Shown piece by piece: positions 1 through 5,726 of a stretch of DNA of 8,426 nt (its first letter is position 1; every line of letters starts with the position of its first letter). The notes under the pieces were generated by a model. The model worked only from the letters and a program-made list of their open reading frames with translations, ran no database searches and was not told the DNA's origin. The DNA lies in the NCBI GenBank assembly GCA_003249585.1, contig QKIM01000422.1, forward strand, positions 1 through 8,426, read 5' to 3'. Position numbers and translations under genes: made by a program. This stretch comes from Deltaproteobacteria bacterium. Lineage in GTDB: Bacteria; Myxococcota_A; Polyangia; HGW-17.

Positions 1-130
1 TATCAGGGTGGACGAAAAGATAGCGGTCTCCCAGCCCTGCCATTTCCTGATTACTTTGTGATGCCTGCAGGATACTACGGATGTCACAGAGTTGGGAGGT
101 TTCAAAAATCCGAGGGAGAGGCGGTGGGTG
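1..130. other. Window edge without a confident gene
   Basis: This stretch is visibly less GC-rich than the rest of the window. It holds fragments of open frame on both strands. On the minus strand, the frame following the stop of the neighbouring lipoprotein gene stays open to the window edge and contains an ATG at 43-41, reading MAGLGDRYLFVHPD before it runs off. On the plus strand one frame enters from the left and stops with TGA at 59-61, and another stays open across the region. None has a convincing ribosome binding site or recognisable motif. The end of a left-hand gene or the start of a minus-strand gene are both possible. I see no clear terminator for the lipoprotein gene that ends at 131. 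Confidence 0.3.
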
Positions 131-1786
131 CTACTGAGCGGGGATGCGCAGGACGCCGAGGCCGAGGTTGGAGCCCGAGTGGGTGATGGTGACATCCATG
201 TCGCCGGTATAGCCCGAGAGGGGATGGAACCGGGCCGAGGTGTCTGTCACGTCGGACTGGGCGGGGTTCTGGGTGATGGCCGTGCGGGCGGGCCCGGTGA
301 AGGTGTAGCTGTCTCCGTAGGAGTCCACGCGGGTGCCGTTGGTGATCACACCGATCTCATTGCCCGTGACGGGGTCGGTGTAGATGTCGTTGTAGGTGTA
401 ATAGGGACTTGAGGTGAGACCGCGGTTGTCCACGGCCAGGGTGATGAGCCAGTCGAAGAAGAGGTCCTCCATGGGCCAGTCGGCGGCCTCGTCCAGGGCG
501 TCGAACCCGGAGCTCGCCGAGGCGATGACCGCCTGAAGGAAGCTCGGGCCGCCCAGATCCACGATGGCGTCGTCGGTACCATAATCGAAACCGCCGTGCT
601 GTTCGAAGAGGTAGAGCGCCAAGAGCATCCCGAAGGCGCGGTCCGTGAGGTCGTCAGCGCCGAAGGCCAGGGAGACGGAACTGAAGACGGCCAGCAGGTC
701 GTGGACCAGGGAGACGTTGTCGATGCCGTAGCCGGCGATCTCCTCGGAGAGGTGGGCGAAGGCCTCGTCGAGCCAGGTGGGGTTGTAGTCGGGATCCTCG
801 CCGTTGAGGGCCGGGATGTAGTTGTGGATCACGAAGTGCAGAAGGTGCTGGTACTCGTGGACCATGGTGCTCTTGATGGTGGTGATCTCCTCGTCGGACT
901 CGGGGAGGGCCACATAGATGATGTCCCGCTCGTTGGAGGGGTAGTCGACGGAGTCTTCGTAGAAGTCGCCGGAGGCGAAGAAACCCCACACCTCCTCCTG
1001 GTTCACCCTGGAGGAGAAGAGGACGTGGATGAGCCCGTCGCCGTTCTCATCGGAGGCGTCGGCCACGGGGCTCTGGGGGATGTCGGCGGGGTCGCCGAAG
1101 AAGGCGCGGTCCCGGGGGACGATGACGTTGTCGCAGCTGTCGAGGAAGTCGTCGATCTGGGTCTGGGTGAGATCGAGGCTCGTGCCGGCGTCGTCGTCGT
1201 CGAGGAGGAGGGCGCAGTGCTGCCCTTTGGCGAGGACCGAGGCCGTGATGGTCGTGTCGATGGTCCAGCCGTAGAAGTACAGCGGGATAGTCGCCTCGCA
1301 GGTGCCGGCTTCGCACAGCTCGTCACTGGCACAGTCGGCGCTGGTGCTGCAGACACCGGCTTTGGAGGGCGAGAGGGCTTTGGGGGCCTTGAGTCTGTCC
1401 CGGGCCGTCTTCCACAGGGCGCGGTCCCGAAGGCGCATCTCGTGGTCCCGCTCGAACCGGATGATCCGATCGTAGTTGATGGAGAGGGGCAGGGATTTCT
1501 TCGCCGACGGATTGAAATCGGCCGGGAAGTCCAGGGAATAGGAGATGGTCTGTCCGGTTGTGCCATAGGACCAGGGGATGAGCAGATACTCGCTGTCCGG
1601 ATCCGAGAAGTCCACGGTGATCCCCGCGCCCGAGGTCACGTCGTACTGCTCCACGAGGAAGCCGGCGTAGTTGTTGACGTTGTTGACGTTGTTGGTGTTG
1701 CTCGTGTTGTTGCTCGCGTCGTCGTCGTCGCAGGCGAAGAGGGCGAGGCCGAGCAGGACGGTGAAGAGAATGGCAGAATTTCGCAT
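131..1786 (-). CDS. Secreted lipoprotein, putative M30-like zinc metallopeptidase
   Basis: Predicted 551-residue exported protease anchored by lipid. The N-terminus has Arg2, a hydrophobic core and a lipobox LFAC with the lipidated Cys at residue 19. Four Asp and an Asn/Ser/Thr/Val-rich linker follow, to about residue 39. A small cysteine cluster lies at C146, C152, C158 and C163, spaced like the disulfide motifs common in myxobacterial surface proteins. An acidic DENGDG loop at 246-251 precedes HEYQH at 310-314, and WLDE at 338-341 offers Glu341 as third zinc ligand. This order (Asp/Asn/Gly loop, HExxH, W-x-x-E) matches what I know of the M30/hyicolysin group of gluzincins; family assignment is inference. 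Start: ATG at 1786-1784 has GGGAG seven bases upstream and begins a good signal peptide. The frame continues open to 2308, but that would overlap the divergent EcsC-like gene and lose the signal peptide. Substrate unknown; location outer surface or periplasm. Confidence 0.8.
   Translation of the reverse strand: MRNSAILFTVLLGLALFACDDDDASNNTSNTNNVNNVNNYAGFLVEQYDVTSGAGITVDFSDPDSEYLLIPWSYGTTGQTISYSLDFPADFNPSAKKSLPLSINYDRIIRFERDHEMRLRDRALWKTARDRLKAPKALSPSKAGVCSTSADCASDELCEAGTCEATIPLYFYGWTIDTTITASVLAKGQHCALLLDDDDAGTSLDLTQTQIDDFLDSCDNVIVPRDRAFFGDPADIPQSPVADASDENGDGLIHVLFSSRVNQEEVWGFFASGDFYEDSVDYPSNERDIIYVALPESDEEITTIKSTMVHEYQHLLHFVIHNYIPALNGEDPDYNPTWLDEAFAHLSEEIAGYGIDNVSLVHDLLAVFSSVSLAFGADDLTDRAFGMLLALYLFEQHGGFDYGTDDAIVDLGGPSFLQAVIASASSGFDALDEAADWPMEDLFFDWLITLAVDNRGLTSSPYYTYNDIYTDPVTGNEIGVITNGTRVDSYGDSYTFTGPARTAITQNPAQSDVTDTSARFHPLSGYTGDMDVTITHSGSNLGLGVLRIPAQ
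1672..1707. repeat. Short 9-bp tandem repeat in lipoprotein linker
   Basis: Four 9-bp units, the first two identical (TGTTGACGT) and the next two diverged (TGTTGGTGT, TGCTCGTGT), lie inside the metallopeptidase-like lipoprotein gene. On the coding strand they encode Asn-Asn-Val/Thr and Ser-Asn-Thr triplets, forming the flexible linker between the lipidated, Asp-rich N-terminus and the folded domain. A GTC trinucleotide run for the four Asp codons follows at about 1718-1730. Because the unit is a multiple of three, slippage would change linker length without breaking the frame. Confidence 0.75.
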
Positions 1787-1934
1787 GGGTGAGCTCCCGG
1801 TCCGTGTTGCGCGTGACCTTGCGGTCCCGCTGGGTGAATAGAATCCGCCGGTGCTCCGCTCACCTGCGACGCCACAGTGTAGCGCGATTTCCTTCTTTGC
1901 GACAGGAGGAAAGCCCGCGGTCATGCACGGTGGT

Positions 1935-1963
1935 TTGCCTTTTTTGGTCAAGGAGGGCATAGT
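1935..1963 (+). promoter_or_regulatory. Possible promoter of the EcsC-like gene
   Basis: TTGCCT at 1935-1940 and CATAGT at 1958-1963 are separated by 17 bases, each matching four of six positions of the sigma-70 consensus. Transcription would begin near 1970, just ahead of the strong ribosome binding site. The matches are modest and were found by eye. The 199-base gap between the two divergent genes showed no equally good candidate for the leftward lipoprotein gene. Confidence 0.3.
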
Positions 1964-1974
1964 CCGGGTGAAAC

Positions 1975-1983
1975 GGGAGGTGA
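1975..1983 (+). promoter_or_regulatory. Ribosome binding site fixing the EcsC-like start
   Basis: GGGAGGTGA lies two bases before the ATG at 1986 (its GGAGG core is about five bases away). This near-perfect anti-16S match selects 1986 over the upstream in-frame ATGs at 1923 and 1851, which lack such a site. Confidence 0.75.
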
Positions 1984-1985
1984 GC

Positions 1986-2801
1986 ATGCAGGACCTGACG
2001 ACGGAAGAGAAGGGGAGCACCCTGGCCGAGGGGGTGTGGATGAAGATCCTCAGGGCGGCCATGGAGCTGCCGGGAGTGAAGGTGAACCGGGCGGCGTTCC
2101 TGGCCAGGAACCTGAGCCCGTACGTGAACGACAATCTGGTCGCGGCGGCCATCGAGCGGGGGCCCCTGGCCGCGGGAGTGGAGGGGCGGACCCTCGAGGT
2201 CATGGCCGGGGCTGTGATCAAGAACCACCGGCTGGCAGTGAGCGGGATCTCCTTCACGTCGGCGCTGCCACCGGGGCCGTTGCAGATGGTGGCGGTGCCC
2301 ATGGACATGGCGCAGTATTTCTGGCACTGCGTGGTGGTGGCTCAGAAGCTCGCCTACCTCCACGGCTGGCCCGAGCTCTTCGACGACCCCGCAGATCTGG
2401 ATGAGGAGACCCTTCACGTCCTGACCATCTTCATCGGGGCGATGTTCGGTTCCAAGGTGGCCCAGGAGGCGCTCTCGGGCATGGCCAGGGCCGTCTCCGT
2501 CGAGGTCGTCAAACGGCTGCCCCGCAAGGCCCTCACCAAGTACGCCTGGTACGCGCTCTCCAGGCAGGTGGGGAAGTGGATGGGCGTGAAGGTGACCAAG
2601 CAAGGCTTCGCGCGGGTCGTGGGGCGCATGATCCCCATCGCGGGCGCTCTCTTCGCCGGGGGGATCACCTGGATGCTCTTCAGCCGCATGGCCCGCCGCC
2701 TGGACGCTCACCTGGCCGAAGCGGACACGATGCGTTGGGGTGAACCCCCCGAAGATTCAGGGAGTATCCGGGCCGAGGGGGCCGATTCCTCACCACAATG
2801 A
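1986..2801 (+). CDS. EcsC-like family protein
   Basis: A 271-residue protein. The central and C-terminal parts resemble the EcsC family (named from Bacillus EcsC; function unclear, thought membrane-associated). Features that suggest this are the VPMD segment at 104-107, the KLAYLHGWPEL stretch at 121-131, an Ile/Gly/Met-rich helix with IGAMFGSKVAQEAL downstream, and a C-terminal hydrophobic segment MIPIAGALFAGGITWMLF at 215-232, followed by a basic, amphipathic MARRLDAHLAE. The N-terminal third carries a second region around GPLAAGV that is typical in spacing but not diagnostic. There is no signal peptide, so a cytoplasmic or peripheral inner-membrane place is likely. The last 20 residues are acidic and Gly/Ser-rich. 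The gene is transcribed away from the metallopeptidase-like lipoprotein gene and lies 93 bases before the helicase gene in the same direction, so co-transcription is possible. The family call is from remembered motif character and is moderately sure. Confidence 0.72.
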   Translation: MQDLTTEEKGSTLAEGVWMKILRAAMELPGVKVNRAAFLARNLSPYVNDNLVAAAIERGPLAAGVEGRTLEVMAGAVIKNHRLAVSGISFTSALPPGPLQMVAVPMDMAQYFWHCVVVAQKLAYLHGWPELFDDPADLDEETLHVLTIFIGAMFGSKVAQEALSGMARAVSVEVVKRLPRKALTKYAWYALSRQVGKWMGVKVTKQGFARVVGRMIPIAGALFAGGITWMLFSRMARRLDAHLAEADTMRWGEPPEDSGSIRAEGADSSPQ

Positions 2802-2805
2802 GGCG

Positions 2806-2847
2806 ATACCGAGGAGGGGGTCCATGGGAAGGAACGGGTATTTTTTT
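2806..2847 (+). terminator. Weak terminator-like element after the EcsC-like gene
   Basis: A five-base stem (ATACC at 2806-2810 with GGTAT at 2837-2841) closes a 26-base, G-rich loop and runs directly into seven T (2841-2847). The loop is long and the stem is not GC-rich, so termination would be inefficient at best. It may let some EcsC-like transcripts stop before the helicase gene while others read through. Confidence 0.2.
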
Positions 2848-2855
2848 CCTAGGCC

Positions 2856-2884
2856 GTGACCTTTCGAGTGAGATGGTGTATCAT
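2856..2884 (+). promoter_or_regulatory. Possible promoter for the helicase pair
   Basis: GTGACC (2856-2861; four of six consensus positions) and TATCAT (2879-2884; five of six) are 17 bases apart. A start site near 2891 would lie about four bases before the ATG at 2895, giving an almost leaderless message. This also sits on the alternative GTG start at 2856, so if the promoter is used the shorter protein is the one made. Found by eye only. Confidence 0.27.
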
Positions 2885-2894
2885 CTCCGGCGCC

Positions 2895-4835
2895 ATGGAT
2901 GTCTCGATCCTCGAATCCCACGGTTTCTCCTGGCAGGCCTGTGCCTCGTGCAGCGAGGCATGCCCTGAGGGCGCGCTGTTCTGTATCCACTGCGGCGCGG
3001 CGCTGGGAGACTCTGCTCCTCTCATGGACCGGTACGAAGCCGAGGACGAGGTCCTGTCCGAGGTCTTTTCCGACTTCGACGGCGACATGCCCGCTCCCGA
3101 GATCCTGCTGGCCGACATCCCCGAGCACGTGACCAGGGTCATCCATCAGAAGCGCCAGAAAGCCCTGCCCGTGGACGGGCTGCCCATCCGGCTGGCTGCC
3201 TTCCTCTCCACCATCCGCGAGGAGGGGACCCTGGGGCTTCAGGCCCTGGGCCACATCGAGGTGGAGCCCCGGCCCTACCAGATCGAGTCGGCCCTCTCCA
3301 TCCTCGAGGCCATGGGCGGCAGCGGCATCCTGGCCGATGAGGTCGGTCTGGGCAAGACCATCGAGGCGGGGCTCGTGATCAAGGAGATGATCCTCCGCCG
3401 CACCGCCAGCCGCATCCTGGTGCTGGTTCCAGCCTCCCTGCTTGCCCAGTGGGGCGAAGAGCTCACCGACAAGTTTGGGCTCACCATCAGCGACGACACG
3501 GCGGTAGAGACCCTCTCCCCGGAGTTCGAGGGGATCATGCTGCTGTCGCTGCACCGGGCCAAGAGCCGCAAGGTGCAGGCGCTCTTCGGCGCCGTCGCCT
3601 GGGACCTGGTGGTCGTGGACGAGGCCCACAGCCTCAAGAACCACCTGACCCTGGCCCACCGCTTTGTCTTCAGTCTGCGGCGCAAGTACACGGTGCTGCT
3701 CACGGCGACTCCCATCCAGAACGACCTGCGGGAGCTGTACAACCTCATCAATATCGTCAAACCGGGGTACTTCAAGTCTATCCGGCTCTTCCGCCGCAAG
3801 TACATGGCCGACCGCTTCACGCCGCGCAACCCAGAGGAGCTCAGGCGGCTGTGCTCTCGGGTCATGGTCCGCCACCGCCGCAGCGACACCCTCATCAAGC
3901 TGCCGCCCAGAGAAGTGAACACGCACTTCGTGGAGCCCTCGGCCACGGAGCTGGAGTTCTACAACCTCACTCTGGAGCTGGCCCGTCGCGCCGTCTCGCT
4001 GCTCCACGTGGACGAGGGGGATCACATCATGCTCCTCCTCTCCATCCTGCTCAAGGAGTCCACCTCCTCTCCAGAGGCGCTCCTGGGCACCCTGGAGGCG
4101 GCGGTCCTGCCCAAGATTGTTCGGGAGACCGAGTCGGCGCTGCTGCGTCAGGTCCTGGAGCTGGGACGCAGCCTCTCCCTGACCGCCAAGATGCAGTGGC
4201 TCCTCGAGGAGGTCGCCTCCCAGCCCGGCGAGCCCATCATCATCTACACCGAGTATCTCAAGACCCAGAGCAAGCTCCAGGGGCTCCTCGAGGCCGAGGG
4301 CGCCCTGGTGCACCGGTACGCCGGCAACCTCAGGCTGCGGGAAAAGGAGGCGGCTCTGGCGGCCTTCCGTCAGCAGGGCGGCGTGCTCCTGAGCACCGAG
4401 GTGGGCGGGCAGGGGCTCAACCTGCAGCACTGCCACCGGTTGGTCAACTTCGACCTCCCCTGGAACCCCATGAAGCTCGAGCAGCGCATCGGGCGTATCC
4501 ACCGGTTCGGCCAGCAGGAGAAGGTGGAGATCTCCACCATCGCCGGGAAGGGCACCTTCGAGGAGTATCTGGTGACCATCCTGCTCTCCAAGATCAAGCT
4601 CTTCGAGATGGTCATTGGGGAGATCGACTCCATTTTGGCCTACCTGAAGAACCCCGTACCCATGGAACGCCGCATCGGCCGGATCATCCTGACCAGCCCC
4701 GATACCTCCTCCATCCAGCGCCGTCTTGACAACCTGGCCAACGAGATCCTCACGGCCAAGCAGCACTTCGATCGCGATCGAGACAGCTCGGCCAAGCTCC
4801 TCGATCTCCCCGCCGTCGCCGAGGAGGCCCTGTGA
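2895..4835 (+). CDS. SNF2/RapA-like DEAD/DEAH ATPase with N-terminal zinc ribbon
   Basis: A 646-residue superfamily 2 ATPase, expected to translocate on double-stranded DNA or remodel a DNA-protein or RNA polymerase complex; it acts in the cytoplasm. At the N-terminus, CASC (16-19), an extra Cys23 and CIHCG (30-34) form a zinc-ribbon-like module. The ATPase core has motif I DEVGLGKT (148-155), motif Ia around LVPASLLAQW, motif II DEAH (242-245), motif III TATP (270-273), motif V STEVGGQGLN (500-509) and motif VI QRIGRIHRFGQ (530-540). All catalytic residues look intact. The DEVGLGKTIEAG form and QRIGRIHR signature fit SNF2-like proteins close to RapA/HepA and the stand-alone helicases of that branch; which subgroup is unknown. 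Start: ATG 2895 is preferred because codons 2856-2894 look non-coding-like; GTG at 2856 would add 13 residues. Neither has a good ribosome binding site. The stop overlaps the next gene by four bases, so the two proteins probably work together. Confidence 0.88.
   Translation: MDVSILESHGFSWQACASCSEACPEGALFCIHCGAALGDSAPLMDRYEAEDEVLSEVFSDFDGDMPAPEILLADIPEHVTRVIHQKRQKALPVDGLPIRLAAFLSTIREEGTLGLQALGHIEVEPRPYQIESALSILEAMGGSGILADEVGLGKTIEAGLVIKEMILRRTASRILVLVPASLLAQWGEELTDKFGLTISDDTAVETLSPEFEGIMLLSLHRAKSRKVQALFGAVAWDLVVVDEAHSLKNHLTLAHRFVFSLRRKYTVLLTATPIQNDLRELYNLINIVKPGYFKSIRLFRRKYMADRFTPRNPEELRRLCSRVMVRHRRSDTLIKLPPREVNTHFVEPSATELEFYNLTLELARRAVSLLHVDEGDHIMLLLSILLKESTSSPEALLGTLEAAVLPKIVRETESALLRQVLELGRSLSLTAKMQWLLEEVASQPGEPIIIYTEYLKTQSKLQGLLEAEGALVHRYAGNLRLREKEAALAAFRQQGGVLLSTEVGGQGLNLQHCHRLVNFDLPWNPMKLEQRIGRIHRFGQQEKVEISTIAGKGTFEEYLVTILLSKIKLFEMVIGEIDSILAYLKNPVPMERRIGRIILTSPDTSSIQRRLDNLANEILTAKQHFDRDRDSSAKLLDLPAVAEEAL
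4822..4827 (+). promoter_or_regulatory. Ribosome binding site inside the helicase gene end
   Basis: AGGAGG lies four bases before the GTG at 4832 and inside the last codons of the helicase gene. It supports the GTG start and translational coupling through the GTGA overlap. Confidence 0.7.
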
Positions 4836-5581
4836 CCGACGTTCGCCCCGACACCCACGGCGCCGCCTGGCGCGCGCCCCTCCTTGCGAAGGCGAAGGCG
4901 CGGTATGGCATCGTCGAGCGAGACGGCAGGCTTGAGCTCCCCGAGAGCGTGCGAGGATTTTTTCTGGGAGAACAGAGCGTGGAGGCTCCCGCGGGCGGAG
5001 GGGGCGCCGGGAGCGACTTCTTCTGGCACCGGCTGGCGGAGCACGTCACGGTCACCGAGCCCATGTTCTACCGTGCCTCCCTCCCCGCACCGAGCATCCC
5101 GCCGGACCTTCAGGAGATCGTCTCAACCGATCCCCTGCTCCTCATCTGGGTCCGCGGGCAGTTCGAGGCTCACCGCCTCATCGAACATCCTCTGGCGGTG
5201 GCCATCTCCAAAGACCGCGCCATCAAGGTGTCTCTGGACCTCTTCTCCGACGAAGGGCCGCTCACGCCGGCCAAGATCTACCTCACCGAGGAGGAGTTGG
5301 CCGCGCGCATGACCCTGCTCAGAGGCGCGCTGCCCGTCCTCATGAACCGGGAAATCGTGGAGATCCAGGCGACCATGCTCAGGACCCTCGGGGAGGAGAC
5401 CCAGCGGATCCGCGAATATTACAGCCATCTGCTGGTGAAGACGGTCAAGCATGAGGAAAAAGAGCGACTCAGGCAGGAGCAGCACTTCCTGGAAGTCGAA
5501 CACCGCCGTAGGCTTCATCCCGGTGCCCTGCGGATCCTCGTGGTCCCCGAGGTCATCGTCGCCCTCTCCATCGAAGTATAG
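4832..5581 (+). CDS. Unrecognised helicase partner with charged helical C-terminus
   Basis: A 249-residue protein, no family recognised. It begins with GTG, whose bases share GTGA (4832-4835) with the helicase stop, preceded by AGGAGG. The N-terminal part is Arg/Ala/Glu-rich with a Gly-rich turn near residues 53-60 (GGGGAG). The middle is a mixed hydrophobic/charged domain containing a conserved-looking IWVRGQFE stretch and a Leu/Glu-rich helix. From about 185 to 227 there is a long charged helix (QRIREYYSHL, then EEKERLRQEQ) likely to be coiled coil. It closes with a hydrophobic VVPEVIVALSIEV tail. There is no signal peptide or membrane segment. Inference from the overlap: it is a subunit or adaptor of the upstream ATPase. 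The helical segment recalls the region that follows the motor core in single-chain RapA-like ATPases, so this pair may be a split form; that comparison is from memory and weakly held. Confidence 0.72.
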   Translation: MTDVRPDTHGAAWRAPLLAKAKARYGIVERDGRLELPESVRGFFLGEQSVEAPAGGGGAGSDFFWHRLAEHVTVTEPMFYRASLPAPSIPPDLQEIVSTDPLLLIWVRGQFEAHRLIEHPLAVAISKDRAIKVSLDLFSDEGPLTPAKIYLTEEELAARMTLLRGALPVLMNREIVEIQATMLRTLGEETQRIREYYSHLLVKTVKHEEKERLRQEQHFLEVEHRRRLHPGALRILVVPEVIVALSIEV

Positions 5582-5600
5582 CGCCCCGACCCGTTGAGCT

Positions 5601-5628
5601 CCCCGGCGTCATCCTCATGAAGGCGGGG
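5601..5628 (+). terminator. Possible hairpin after the helicase pair
   Basis: CCCCG (5601-5605) can pair with CGGGG (5624-5628), and TCAT (5609-5612) with ATGA (5617-5620) across a CCTC loop. Only a short pyrimidine-rich tract, without a T run, follows. It could terminate the rightward transcript weakly, or act with Rho. Of the two hairpins in this convergent gap it is the only candidate for the plus-strand genes, since the strong terminator at 5658-5694 works only leftward. Confidence 0.25.
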
Positions 5629-5657
5629 TCCCATTTCCCCTCATAAGTCCTGAAGGC

Positions 5658-5694
5658 AAAAAAAAGGCGTTTCCCCCACGAGGGAGGAAACGCC
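5658..5694 (-). terminator. Intrinsic terminator of the cysteine-rich lipoprotein gene
   Basis: Perfect nine-base stem: GGCGTTTCC at 5666-5674 pairs with GGAAACGCC at 5686-5694, with CCC/GGG (5675-5677 and 5682-5684) able to extend it inward. Read leftward, the stem is followed by eight U (A run at 5658-5665). It starts 33 bases after the stop codon of the leftward gene. Rightward there is no T tract, so it is one-directional. Confidence 0.9.
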
Positions 5695-5726
5695 CGAGAA
5701 TCAATTCAACCGAAGTCGGTCAACCG

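Noticed and set aside
596..1792. 398-codon plus-strand open frame antisense to the metallopeptidase-like lipoprotein gene
   Set aside because: Val/Gly/Glu-rich low-complexity translation typical of the antisense of a GC-rich gene; no ribosome binding site or motifs, and the opposite strand has a signal peptide and HExxH.
1851..1985. Longer EcsC-like protein from ATG 1851 or 1923
   Set aside because: The strong GGGAGGTGA at 1975-1983 selects ATG 1986, and the extra residues look non-coding.
1787..2308. N-terminal extension of the leftward lipoprotein to 2308
   Set aside because: It would overlap the divergent EcsC-like gene and hide the lipoprotein signal; ATG 1786 with GGGAG upstream fits much better.
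2790..4766. 658-codon minus-strand open frame antisense to the helicase gene
   Set aside because: Gly/Asp/Leu/Gln-rich translation with no domain, while the plus strand carries all SNF2 motifs. GC bias at third positions explains the long open frame.
2895..5581. DISARM or another known defence system around the SNF2-like helicase
   Set aside because: The motor resembles defence helicases, but no methylase, nuclease, phospholipase D or other defence partner is present in the window.
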